DNA of 9,944 nucleotides from contig JAEYPL010000025.1 in assembly GCA_023410905.1 (NCBI GenBank), positions 1 to 9,944 on the forward strand. Direction: 5' to 3'. Shown here piece after piece: positions 1-6,306 of the stretch. The notes beneath the pieces were generated by a model. The model did no database searches. It was not told the DNA's origin and saw nothing but the letters and a program-made list of their open reading frames with translations. Position 1 is the stretch's first letter. Each line of letters starts with the position of its first letter. The stretch is from Pseudomonadota bacterium. GTDB taxonomy: Bacteria > Pseudomonadota > Alphaproteobacteria > Rhizobiales > Hyphomicrobiaceae. The translations under genes and the position numbers were made by a program.

Positions 1-535
1 TCTTCTTGCCTTCCTTGCGCAGGATGAACTCGCCCTGATAGCGAACACCCTTGCCCTGGTACGGCTCCGGCGGACGGTAGCCGCGGATCTCAGCCGCAAC
101 CTGCCCGACCTTCTGCTTGTCGATCCCTGAAATCAGCACGTGATCCTGGCGCGGACCGCCAAGCTTAACGTCGATGCCATCGGGAATCTTGTAGTTGATC
201 TCGTGGCTGAACCCGAGCTGCAGCGTCAGATCCTTGCCCTTCAGCTGGGCACGAAAACCGACGCCGTGAATCTCGAGCGTCTCGGCATAGCCGTCGACGA
301 CACCCTTGACCTGATTGTCGACGAGCGTACGCGAGAGACCCCACATGCTGCGTGCGCGCTGCGTGTCCTCGCGCGGCGTCACACTGATACCGTCGGCGGT
401 CTTCTCGACCTTGACGTCCTCCGGGAGCGTCACGGAGAGCTCGCCCTTCGGCCCCTTGACCTTGACAGTCTGGCCGCTCACATCCGCCTGCACGTTGGCG
501 GGAATGGGGACCGGTTTCTTGCCGATGCGCGACAT
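1..535 (-). CDS. rplF: 50S ribosomal protein L6, missing only its extreme 3' end
   Basis: L6 binds 23S rRNA near the sarcin-ricin loop, beside the factor-binding site of the large subunit. The ATG at 535 opens MSRIGKKPVPIPANV, the standard L6 N-terminus. The two L6-type repeats follow, and the last readable residues are EFILRKEGKK. About 178 codons are present without a stop. The E. coli protein has 177 residues and ends in a similar lysine-rich tail, so only a few codons or just the stop lie beyond the left edge. The gene follows rpsH after 64 nt, and a GAGG lies just upstream of the start. It is the last spc-type gene visible. Nothing is odd apart from the edge truncation. Confidence 0.97.
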   Translation of the reverse strand, partial: MSRIGKKPVPIPANVQADVSGQTVKVKGPKGELSVTLPEDVKVEKTADGISVTPREDTQRARSMWGLSRTLVDNQVKGVVDGYAETLEIHGVGFRAQLKGKDLTLQLGFSHEINYKIPDGIDVKLGGPRQDHVLISGIDKQKVGQVAAEIRGYRPPEPYQGKGVRYQGEFILRKEGKK

Positions 536-599
536 CGCCTCAGTTCCTCAATTCAAATCATCCAGCCGCAGGCGCCCATCCGAATAGAGCGCTCACGCC

Positions 600-998
600 T
601 CAGAATACGCTGCAGAGCACCTCGCCGCCGACCTGCTCCTCGCGGGCCCGCGTATCCGACATCACGCCTTTCGGCGTCGACAGGATCGAGAGGCCGAGGC
701 CGTTGGCGACCGTCGGGAGATCACGGAGCGGCGAGTAGACGCGACGGCCAGGCTTGGAGACGCGGGAGATCTCCTTGATCGCCGGCTGGCCGTTCAGGTA
801 CTTGAGCTCGATCTCGAGCTCGGACATGCCGTTCTTGTGATCGACGCGCGTGTAGCCGCGGATATAGCCTTCCTCGGCCAGCACGTCCAGAACGCGTGTC
901 CGGAGGTTGGACGCCGGGCTGCTCACCTTCGGACGCCGCCGCATCTGCGCATTGCGGATGCGTGTCAGCATATCGCCGAGCGGATCGTTCATCGCCAT
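600..998 (-). CDS. rpsH: 30S ribosomal protein S8
   Basis: S8 is a primary 16S rRNA-binding protein of the 30S platform (helix 21 region). In E. coli it is also the autogenous repressor of the spc operon. The frame is open further upstream, into rpsN, but the start is placed at the ATG at 998. There the product begins MAMNDPLGDMLTRIRNAQ, matching the family N-terminus, and AAGGA lies upstream at normal spacing. The result is 132 residues (E. coli 130). The C-terminus (GVMSDTRAREEQVGGEVLCSVF region) carries the conserved S8 signature. The gene lies 14 nt after rpsN and 64 nt before rplF. Confidence 0.97.
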   Translation of the reverse strand: MAMNDPLGDMLTRIRNAQMRRRPKVSSPASNLRTRVLDVLAEEGYIRGYTRVDHKNGMSELEIELKYLNGQPAIKEISRVSKPGRRVYSPLRDLPTVANGLGLSILSTPKGVMSDTRAREEQVGGEVLCSVF

Positions 999-1012
999 AG
1001 GGTCTCGTCCTT

Positions 1013-1318
1013 CTACCAGCTCGACTTGACCATGCCGGGGATCATGCCCTGGCTTGCCAGCTCGCGGAGCTGGTTGCGGCACAGCTTGAGCTTGCGATAG
1101 TAGCCGCGCGAACGGCCGGTGATTTCGCAGCGGTTGCGGATACGCGTCTTCGACGAGTTCCGCGGCAGCGTGGCGAGCTTGAGCTGCGCAGCAAAGCGCT
1201 CCTCGGCCGGCTTCTTGAGATCAGCCGCCGTCTCTTTCAGCTCTTTGCGCCGCTCGGCATACTGATCCACCAGCTTGCGCCGGCGCTCATTCTTGTTGAT
1301 CGAGCTCTTCTTCGCCAT
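1013..1318 (-). CDS. rpsN: 30S ribosomal protein S14, zinc-free (C-minus) type
   Basis: S14 is a late-assembling protein of the 30S head, next to S3 and S10. The product is 101 residues, starting MAKKSSINKNERRRKLV and ending GMIPGMVKSSW. It is the long form without the CxxC pairs of the zinc-binding 61-residue type: only two isolated cysteines are present (RNRCE and KLCRN). The frame extends four codons further up, but the ATG at 1318 fits the family and has a strong GGAGGA immediately upstream. It follows rplE after 66 nt containing a small hairpin, and precedes rpsH by 14 nt. Confidence 0.97.
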   Translation of the reverse strand: MAKKSSINKNERRRKLVDQYAERRKELKETAADLKKPAEERFAAQLKLATLPRNSSKTRIRNRCEITGRSRGYYRKLKLCRNQLRELASQGMIPGMVKSSW

Positions 1319-1342
1319 CAGGTCCTCCAAGACCCATATGCC

Positions 1343-1361
1343 GGCAGGATCGCTGCCTGCC
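1343..1361 (-). other. Short hairpin between rplE and rpsN
   Basis: On the transcribed strand this reads GGCAGGCAGCGATCCTGCC: a perfect 6-bp GC-rich stem (GGCAGG/CCTGCC) with a 7-nt loop, in the 66-nt rplE-rpsN spacer. It ends about 25 nt before the rpsN start and just upstream of its GGAGGA ribosome-binding site. No T-run follows, so it is not a Rho-independent terminator. It may be an mRNA processing or stabilising element, or simply chance in GC-rich DNA. Confidence 0.4.
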
Positions 1362-1384
1362 TGATCGAATTCTGCTCCAGAGCC

Positions 1385-2071
1385 TTACGTCCGGAACGGG
1401 AAATTGAAAGCACGCAGCAACTCGCGCGCTTCGTCGTCGGTGCCTGCGGTCGTGCACACGATCACGTCCATGCCCCAGATCTCGTCGACCTGGTCATAGT
1501 CGATCTCGGGAAACACGATGTGCTCCTTGAGGCCGAGGGCAAAGTTGCCGCGACCATCGAAGCTCTTCGCATTCAGCCCGCGGAAGTCCTTCACGCGCGG
1601 CAGCGCGATCGTGACCAGGCGGTCGAGGAACTCGTACATGCGATCGCCGCGCAGCGTGACCTTGGCGCCTAGCGCCATGTTCTCGCGCACCTTGTAAGTC
1701 GCGATCGACTTCCGAGCCCGCGTGATGACCGGCCGCTGGCCTGCGATCATCGCGAGATCCTTCGAGGCGTTCTCGACCTTCTTTCGGTCGTTCACGGCCT
1801 CGCCGACACCCATGTTGAGCACGATCTTCTCGAGGCGCGGGATGCGCATCGGGTTCTTGTACCCGAAGTGCTCCGCGAGCTTCTTGCGGATCTCCGCCTC
1901 GTAAAGCGTCTTCATGCGCGGCTTGTAGTCGGCCGGGCGCGGCTTGCGCGGCGCAGCGGCTGCACCCGTCGCGGCCTTCGCCTTGGCTTCCTTAGCCGGC
2001 GGGCCTTTCGGCTTACCGCCCTTGGCGCCAGCGGGGGCGCTGCCGCCCTTCTGTTTCGCGTTGTCGGCCAT
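1385..2071 (-). CDS. rplE: 50S ribosomal protein L5 with a long N-terminal extension
   Basis: L5 binds 5S rRNA in the central protuberance and contacts the P-site tRNA elbow and the head of the small subunit. The 228-residue product has a standard L5 core from about residue 49 (MKTLYEAEIRKKLAEHFGY, then the NMGVGEAVNDRKK segment, RMYEFLDRLV, and KEHIVFPEIDYD) to its end at AFNFPFRT. Usual L5 length is about 180-185. Ahead of the core lie about 48 low-complexity residues, with 15 Ala, 9 Lys, 7 Pro and 7 Gly. The ATG at 2071 is chosen because it sits 3 nt after the rplX stop and has GGAGAAG upstream. The internal ATG at 1915 has no visible ribosome-binding site and would leave a gap of about 160 nt. 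The extension is probably disordered; its role is unknown. Confidence 0.95.
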   Translation of the reverse strand: MADNAKQKGGSAPAGAKGGKPKGPPAKEAKAKAATGAAAAPRKPRPADYKPRMKTLYEAEIRKKLAEHFGYKNPMRIPRLEKIVLNMGVGEAVNDRKKVENASKDLAMIAGQRPVITRARKSIATYKVRENMALGAKVTLRGDRMYEFLDRLVTIALPRVKDFRGLNAKSFDGRGNFALGLKEHIVFPEIDYDQVDEIWGMDVIVCTTAGTDDEARELLRAFNFPFRT

Positions 2072-2074
2072 GGC

Positions 2075-2401
2075 TTATGACTTCTCCGGAATGACTTCGC
2101 CCGAGCGCTTCGAGAACCGCACCTTGCGGCCATCCTCGAGGATCTTGAAACCGACGCGTGTCGGCTTGCCATCCTTGGGATCCTCGAGCGCGAGGTTCGA
2201 CAGGTCGATGGTTGCTTCCTTGGAGATGATCCCGCCTTCGGTGGTCGCGCTCTGCTTCTGATGGCGGCGCACCACGTTGACGCCACGCACAAGTGCGCGG
2301 TTTTCCTTGGGGATCATCTTGATGACTTCGCCGTGCTTGCCCTTGTCGCGGCCCGCGAGCACGATGACGTGGTCACCCTTCTTGATCTTGAGCGAGGGCA
2401 T
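2075..2401 (-). CDS. rplX: 50S ribosomal protein L24
   Basis: L24 is an early-assembly protein that nucleates folding of 23S rRNA domain I and lies near the exit-tunnel opening. The product is 108 residues. A KOW motif spans the N-terminal part (KKGDHVIVLAGRDKGKHGEV), followed by the conserved GVNVVRRHQK, and it ends GEVIPEKS. The frame is open upstream into rplN, but the ATG at 2401 starts MPSLKIKKGDHV, as in the family. Its A is shared with the rplN stop (TAATG), and a perfect GGAGGT lies 6 nt upstream, inside the rplN end. The rplE start follows 3 nt after the stop, so translational coupling with both neighbours is likely. Confidence 0.97.
   Translation of the reverse strand: MPSLKIKKGDHVIVLAGRDKGKHGEVIKMIPKENRALVRGVNVVRRHQKQSATTEGGIISKEATIDLSNLALEDPKDGKPTRVGFKILEDGRKVRFSKRSGEVIPEKS
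2081..2087 (-). promoter_or_regulatory. Ribosome-binding site supporting the long rplE start
   Basis: GGAGAAG on the transcribed strand lies within the last rplX codons, with the GGAG core 12 nt before the rplE ATG at 2071. The spacing is slightly long. It is still the only Shine-Dalgarno-like signal near either candidate start, and so supports translation of the N-terminal extension. Confidence 0.55.
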
Positions 2402-2769
2402 TACAGGACCTCCGGCGCAAGCGACATGATCTTGACGTGCTTGCGAGCACGCAGTTCGCGCGTCACCGGTCCGAAGATGCGCGTGCCGATCGGATCGCCG
2501 TTGGCGTTGATCAGCACCGCCGCATTGCGGTCGAAGCGGATCAGCGAGCCGTCGGCCCGACGCACGCCCTTGGCGGTGCGCACGATCACGGCCTTCATGA
2601 CCTGGCCCTTCTTCACGCGACCGCGCGGAATGGCTTCCTTCACCGACACTACGATCGTGTCGCCGATCGTGGCGTAGCGGCGCTTGGAGCCACCGAGCAC
2701 CTTGATGCACTGCACACGACGGGCGCCGGAATTGTCGGCAACGTCGAGATTTGATTCCATCTGGATCAT
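2401..2769 (-). CDS. rplN: 50S ribosomal protein L14
   Basis: L14 forms part of the intersubunit bridge with 16S rRNA helix 14 and is the docking site of the silencing factor RsfS. The product is 122 residues (E. coli 123). It starts MIQMESNLDVADNSGARRV and carries the L14 signature around GRVKKGQVMKAVIVRT, then RFDRNAAVLIN and GTRIFGPVTRELR. The ATG at 2769 has AGGA/GGAAGGA upstream and lies 28 nt after rpsQ. Its TAA stop shares one base with the rplX start. Nothing is unusual. Confidence 0.98.
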   Translation of the reverse strand: MIQMESNLDVADNSGARRVQCIKVLGGSKRRYATIGDTIVVSVKEAIPRGRVKKGQVMKAVIVRTAKGVRRADGSLIRFDRNAAVLINANGDPIGTRIFGPVTRELRARKHVKIMSLAPEVL

Positions 2770-2797
2770 GGCGCGATCCTCAGTCCTTCCTGCCGTC

Positions 2798-3034
2798 TCA
2801 GCCCGGCTGCTTCAGTGCGACCCAACGCTTGTGGCGCGAGATCGGGGCGCTCTCCTGGATGCGCACCTTGTCGCCGGTCTTGAACGTGTTGTCCTCGTCG
2901 TGCGCCTGATACTTCTTCGAGCGACGAACGGTCTTCTTCAGCAGCGGATGCGTGAAGCGACGCTCCACTTCCACCACGATCGTCTTGTCGTTCTTGTCGG
3001 AGACGACGACGCCGTTGAGAATACGCTTTGGCAT
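2798..3034 (-). CDS. rpsQ: 30S ribosomal protein S17
   Basis: S17 is a primary 16S rRNA-binding protein of the 30S body with an OB fold. The product is 78 residues (E. coli 84). It starts MPKRILNGVVVSDKNDKTIVV, continues with the conserved RRFTHPLLKKTVRRSKKY and ends HKRWVALKQPG. The N-terminal half contains the segment TIVVEVERR and the C-terminal half FKTGDKVRIQE, as expected for the family. AAGGGGAT precedes the ATG. It lies 14 nt after rpmC and 28 nt before rplN. Confidence 0.97.
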   Translation of the reverse strand: MPKRILNGVVVSDKNDKTIVVEVERRFTHPLLKKTVRRSKKYQAHDEDNTFKTGDKVRIQESAPISRHKRWVALKQPG

Positions 3035-3048
3035 ATCGATCCCCTTCT

Positions 3049-3255
3049 TCAGCCGGCCGCCGGAGCATTGCCCCGGAGCGTACGGGCGAACGTTTTCACA
3101 CGTGCGATCTCGCGGCGAACGATGCGGATGCGCGCGGTGTTCTCGAGCTGACCGGACGCCGCTTGAAAGCGCAGGTTGAACTGCTCCTTCTTGAGCTTCA
3201 CCAGCTCCTCGTCGAGCTGATCGAGCGTCATGGTCTTGAATTTCTCTGCCGCCAT
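3049..3255 (-). CDS. rpmC: 50S ribosomal protein L29
   Basis: L29 is a small helical-hairpin protein at the peptide exit tunnel rim, next to L23; with L23 it forms part of the docking area for signal recognition particle and trigger factor. The product is 68 residues. It begins MAAEKFKTMTLDQLDEELVK and contains the family segment KEQFNLRFQAASGQLENTARIR, followed by RREIARVKTFAR. AGAGG precedes the ATG. It lies 30 nt after rplP and 14 nt before rpsQ. Confidence 0.97.
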   Translation of the reverse strand: MAAEKFKTMTLDQLDEELVKLKKEQFNLRFQAASGQLENTARIRIVRREIARVKTFARTLRGNAPAAG

Positions 3256-3285
3256 ATCGGGCCTCTTAAACTCTCAATCCTGCCG

Positions 3286-3696
3286 TCACAGCAGCCGCGT
3301 CACGATGCGCGTCGCGATCGGCAGCTTGGCTGCACCGAGCGTCAGCGCCTCGCGGGCGACGTTGTCCGGCACGCCGTCGATCTCGAACATGATGCGGCCC
3401 GGCTTCACCCGGCACACCCACAACTCCGGGCTACCTTTGCCCGAGCCCATGCGCACCTCGGCCGGCTTCTTCGTCACCGGCACATCCGGGAAGATGCGGA
3501 TCCAGACGCGGCCCGCACGCTTCATGTGACGCGTGATCGCGCGGCGCGCCGCTTCGATCTGGCGTGCGCTCAGACGCTCCGGCTCCGCGGCCTTGAGGCC
3601 GTGCGAGCCGAAGTTGAGGTCGGTCCCGCCCTTGGCAGCGCCGTGGATACGGCCCTTGTGCTGCTTGCGGAACTTCGTCCGTTTCGGTTGCATCAT
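3286..3696 (-). CDS. rplP: 50S ribosomal protein L16
   Basis: L16 lies between the central protuberance and the peptidyl-transferase centre. It is needed for correct A-site tRNA binding and is added late in assembly. The product is 136 residues, the same length as in E. coli. It starts MMQPKRTKFRKQHKGRIHG, where the second Met replaces the usual Leu of MLQPKR. The conserved WIRIFPDVPVTKKPAEVRMG and KGSPELWVCRVKPG segments follow. Two ATGs are adjacent (3696 and 3693); the first aligns with the family start. GAGGA lies upstream. It follows rpsC by 21 nt. Confidence 0.98.
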   Translation of the reverse strand: MMQPKRTKFRKQHKGRIHGAAKGGTDLNFGSHGLKAAEPERLSARQIEAARRAITRHMKRAGRVWIRIFPDVPVTKKPAEVRMGSGKGSPELWVCRVKPGRIMFEIDGVPDNVAREALTLGAAKLPIATRIVTRLL

Positions 3697-3717
3697 GGCA
3701 GTCGTTCCTCGAAGACT

Positions 3718-4470
3718 TTATTCGCGCGGACGACGGTCGCCGCGATCACCCCGATCGCCGCGGTCCTCGCGCCGGCGCCGATCACCGCCGCCACCACCCT
3801 CTTGCGACTCGAGCGCACGACGCTCGGACGCCATCGGGTCATGCTCGATGATCTCGCCCTTGTAGATCCAAACCTTCACGCCGATGATGCCGTAGGCCGT
3901 ACGCGCAACGCCGTAGCCAAAGTCGATGTCGGCACGCAGCGTATGCAGCGGCACGCGGCCTTCGCGGTACCATTCGACGCGCGCAATTTCAGCGCCACCG
4001 AGGCGGCCCGAAACGTTGATACGAATGCCCTGCGCACCAAGACGCAGCGCCGACTGCACGGCGCGCTTCATGGCGCGGCGGAAAGCAACGCGGCGCTCGA
4101 GCTGCTGAGCGATCGTCTCGGCGACCAGCGTCGCGTCGATCTCGGGCTTGCGCACTTCAACGATGTTGAGATGCACTTCCGACTGCGTGAGGCGCGCGAG
4201 CTCGCCGCGCAGCTTCTCGATGTCGGCGCCCTTCTTGCCGATCAGAATGCCGGGGCGTGCCGAATGAACGGTCACGCGGCACTTCTTGTGCGGGCGCTCG
4301 ATCACGATCTTCGCGATGCCGGCCTGACGCTGCATCTTCAGGATGTGCTCGCGCATCTTCCTGTCTTCGTGCAGCAGCTTGCCGTACTCGGCGCGGCTGG
4401 CGAACCAGCGACTATCCCAGGTGCGGTTGATGCCGACGCGAAGGCCGACGGGATTGACCTTGTGACCCAT
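3718..4470 (-). CDS. rpsC: 30S ribosomal protein S3 with a charged C-terminal tail
   Basis: S3 lies at the mRNA entry channel of the 30S head and contributes to the ribosomal helicase with S4 and S5. The product is 250 residues (E. coli 233). It starts MGHKVNPVGLRVGINRTWDS. A type II KH domain spans about residues 39-107, with the GKKG loop at 78-81. The C-terminal S3 domain includes RINVSGRLGGAEIAR and VKVWIYKGE. From about residue 214 a low-complexity tail follows: Gly5, an Arg-rich run, then three DRG units (236-244). The ATG at 4470 shares its A with the rplV stop (TGATG), and GAGGAGG lies just upstream, so coupling is likely. Confidence 0.98.
   Translation of the reverse strand: MGHKVNPVGLRVGINRTWDSRWFASRAEYGKLLHEDRKMREHILKMQRQAGIAKIVIERPHKKCRVTVHSARPGILIGKKGADIEKLRGELARLTQSEVHLNIVEVRKPEIDATLVAETIAQQLERRVAFRRAMKRAVQSALRLGAQGIRINVSGRLGGAEIARVEWYREGRVPLHTLRADIDFGYGVARTAYGIIGVKVWIYKGEIIEHDPMASERRALESQEGGGGGDRRRREDRGDRGDRGDRRPRE
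3733..3765 (-). repeat. rpsC: Tandem 9-bp repeat encoding the DRG tail of S3
   Basis: Three full 9-bp units and a partial fourth encode DRG-DRG-DRG-DR near the S3 C-terminus. Units differ mainly at third codon positions (for example GACCGCGGC, GATCGGGGT, GATCGCGGC), so the repeat has diverged while the protein pattern is kept. Such in-frame repeats can vary in copy number by slippage. Confidence 0.7.
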
Positions 4471-4880
4471 CAGGCGGCCTCCTCTACAGTGCTCTCGGGC
4501 GCGGCCTTTGCGGCGGCTTCGCGCACGATGACGGTGAGCTGCGAAAACGGCTTCATGATCCCGCCAGAGCGGCCACGCCCACGGGCATGGAAGCGCTTCA
4601 TGACGAGGTTCTTGCCGACGAACGCCTCGGAGACGACGAGATCGTCGACGTCGAGACCGTGATTGTTCTCAGCGTTGGCGACCGCGCTCATGAGGCACTT
4701 GCGTACGTCGACCGCGATCCGCTTGCGCGAGAACTCAAGCTCCGTCAGCGCCGTCTGCACCTTCTTGCCGCGGATCATCGCCGCAACCAGGTTGAGCTTC
4801 TGCGGCGAGACGCGCAGATTGCGCGCCACGGCCTGCACTTGGTTCTCCGGCAGACGCCGTTCGGCTTTGGGCTTACCCAT
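4470..4880 (-). CDS. rplV: 50S ribosomal protein L22
   Basis: L22 has a globular domain on the subunit surface and a long beta-hairpin lining the exit tunnel, where it forms part of the constriction with L4. The product is 136 residues (E. coli 110), with an acidic/Ala-rich C-terminal tail (AAAKAAPESTVEEAA). The core has RNLRVSPQKLNLVAAMIRG and KKVQTALTELEFSRK, and the hairpin with HARGRGRSGGIMKPFSQLT around 98-116. The frame is open 28 codons further up, but the ATG at 4880 gives the family start MGKPKAERRLPEN and lies 1 nt after the rpsS stop. The upstream signal (GGGCAGGT) is modest, consistent with re-initiation after rpsS. Confidence 0.96.
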   Translation of the reverse strand: MGKPKAERRLPENQVQAVARNLRVSPQKLNLVAAMIRGKKVQTALTELEFSRKRIAVDVRKCLMSAVANAENNHGLDVDDLVVSEAFVGKNLVMKRFHARGRGRSGGIMKPFSQLTVIVREAAAKAAPESTVEEAA

Positions 4881-4881
4881 C

Positions 4882-5163
4882 TTACCTGCCCTTCGTCGCT
4901 TTCTTGTCGCCGCTGAGGCCATGGAAGGAGCGCGTCGGCGCGAACTCGCCGAACTTGTGACCAACCATGTCCTCGTTGACGGACACAGGAATGTGCTTCT
5001 GGCCGTTGTGCACGCCGAACGTCAGGCCGACGAACTGCGGCAGGATCGTCGAACGGCGCGACCAGATCTTGATGATCTCGCTGCGGCCGCCGCCACGCAC
5101 TTTCTCCGCCTTCTTGAGGAGATAGCCGTCGACGAACGGGCCTTTCCAAACCGAGCGTGCCAC
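4882..5163 (-). CDS. rpsS: 30S ribosomal protein S19 (GTG start)
   Basis: S19 lies in the 30S head, pairs with S13 and contacts the large subunit. The product is 93 residues (E. coli 92). It begins ARSVWKGPFVDGYLLKKAEK after the initiator, with the family signature around WSRRSTILPQFVGLTFGVHNG and the C-terminal GHKFGEFAPTRSFHG. The initiation codon is GTG at 5163-5161. No ATG fits the N-terminus, and TAGGAG lies 8 nt upstream, so the GTG is well supported. It follows rplB by 11 nt and precedes rplV by 1 nt. Confidence 0.97.
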   Translation of the reverse strand: MARSVWKGPFVDGYLLKKAEKVRGGGRSEIIKIWSRRSTILPQFVGLTFGVHNGQKHIPVSVNEDMVGHKFGEFAPTRSFHGLSGDKKATKGR

Positions 5164-5171
5164 GATCTATG

Positions 5172-5177
5172 CTCCTA
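5172..5177 (-). promoter_or_regulatory. Ribosome-binding site for the GTG start of rpsS
   Basis: TAGGAG on the transcribed strand lies 8 nt before the rpsS GTG. Its TAG is also the stop codon of rplB, so the site becomes available to a ribosome just finishing L2. This decides the non-ATG start of S19. Confidence 0.7.
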
Positions 5178-5996
5178 CTTGCTCTTGCTGCGCGGACGGA
5201 CGATGAACTTGTCCGTCGACTTGTTCTTGCGCGTCTTGAAACCTTTGGTCGGCTTGCCCCACGGCGTCGCCCAGTGCTTGCCGCCCTTGGTGCGGCCGCC
5301 GTTCGGGTGATCCACCGGGTTCATCATGACCGAGCGCACCGTCGGGCGAATGCCGAGCCAGCGCGTGCGGCCCGCCTTGCCGATCGAGATGTTGCCGTGG
5401 TCGGGGTTCGAAACCGCACCGACGGTCGCCATGCACTCCTGGCGCACACGCCGCGTCTCGCCCGACTTCAGCTTCAGCACGGCCCAGCCGGCGTCACGGC
5501 CGACGAGCTGCACGAAGGCGCCGGCCGAACGTGCGATCTGACCACCGCGTCCAGCCTTCAGCTCGACGTTGTGCACGATCGTGCCGATCGGGATCGACGA
5601 GAGCGGCATCGCATTGCCGGGCTTCACGTCGACAGCGGCGCCAGCCACGACCTTGTCGCCGACATTGAGGCGCTGCGGCGCGAGGATATAGGCGAGCTCA
5701 CCGTCGGTGTACTTGACGAGCGCAATGAAGGCCGTCCGGTTCGGATCGTACTCGAGCCGCTCGACAGTGCCTTCGACATCGAACTTGCGACGACGGAAGT
5801 CCACGAGGCGATAGGACTGCTTATGGCCACCACCGATGTGGCGCATCGTGATGCGCCCGTGGTTGTTGCGCCCACCGGTCTTGGTCTTGCCCTCGACCAG
5901 CATCTTGACCGGCGCGCCCTTCCACAGGTGGTCGCGGTCGACCAGCACGAGCTGGCGACGGCCGGGCGATGTCGGGCGATATGTCTTCAGTGCCAT
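5175..5996 (-). CDS. rplB: 50S ribosomal protein L2, variant C-terminal loop
   Basis: L2 is a primary 23S rRNA-binding protein needed for subunit association and for the peptidyl-transferase centre. The 273 residues equal the E. coli length and align without gaps by eye. The start MALKTYRPTSPGRRQLV is typical. GGRNNHGRIT (41-50), RHIGGGHKQSYR (52-63) and the LEYDPNR segment (81-87) are conserved. The functional loop reads MMNPVDHPNGGRTKGGKHW (224-242). The histidine important in E. coli (His229 of the mature protein) is His230 here. The next segment, usually HPHGGGEGR, is HPNGGRTKG. The ATG at 5996 has AGGA about 13 nt upstream, overlapping the rplW stop. It lies 16 nt after rplW. Confidence 0.98.
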   Translation of the reverse strand: MALKTYRPTSPGRRQLVLVDRDHLWKGAPVKMLVEGKTKTGGRNNHGRITMRHIGGGHKQSYRLVDFRRRKFDVEGTVERLEYDPNRTAFIALVKYTDGELAYILAPQRLNVGDKVVAGAAVDVKPGNAMPLSSIPIGTIVHNVELKAGRGGQIARSAGAFVQLVGRDAGWAVLKLKSGETRRVRQECMATVGAVSNPDHGNISIGKAGRTRWLGIRPTVRSVMMNPVDHPNGGRTKGGKHWATPWGKPTKGFKTRKNKSTDKFIVRPRSKSK

Positions 5997-6012
5997 GGTC
6001 GTTCTCTATTCC

Positions 6013-6306
6013 TCAGAGCCCGGTCGTGATGTCGATCGAGTGCCCTTCCTCGAGCGTCACGATGGCTTTCTTGACCTCGCCCTGGCGGGCGACGATGCCC
6101 TTGAAGGCCTTCAGCTTGCCCTTGCGGACGAGGGTGTTGACCGCCTTCACCTTGACGTTGAACAGCTGCTCGACGGCGGCCTTGATCTCCGGCTTCGTCG
6201 CAGCGCGCGACACCTTGAAGATCACCTGGTTCGCCTCGGAGGCCATCGTCGCCTTCTCGGTGATGACCGGCGAGCGGATGATGTCGTAGGCCTTGAGCTT
6301 GCTCAT
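6013..6306 (-). CDS. rplW: 50S ribosomal protein L23
   Basis: L23 lies at the exit of the peptide tunnel and is the main docking site for trigger factor and the signal recognition particle. The product is 97 residues. It starts MSKLKAYDIIRSPVITEKAT, the family pattern, and contains FKVSRAATKPEIKAAVEQLF followed by VKAVNTLVRKGK. The ATG at 6306 overlaps the rplD stop by 4 nt (ATGA). GAGGAG lies upstream within the rplD end. Coupled translation of L4 and L23 is therefore likely. Confidence 0.98.
   Translation of the reverse strand: MSKLKAYDIIRSPVITEKATMASEANQVIFKVSRAATKPEIKAAVEQLFNVKVKAVNTLVRKGKLKAFKGIVARQGEVKKAIVTLEEGHSIDITTGL

Noticed and set aside
1868..2261. Several overlapping open frames on both strands around the rplE 5' end
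   Set aside because: They are shadows of rplE and rplX. The Ala/Lys/Pro-rich extension is GC-rich and leaves all frames open; only the rplE frame has a suitable ribosome-binding site and joins a conserved core.
3028..4662. Plus-strand open frame of 544 codons opposite rpmC, rplP, rpsC and the rplV end
   Set aside because: It lies entirely antisense to four conserved ribosomal-protein genes. Its composition (Arg, Ala, Leu, His, Asp rich) is what reversed GC-rich codons give, and no domain is recognisable.
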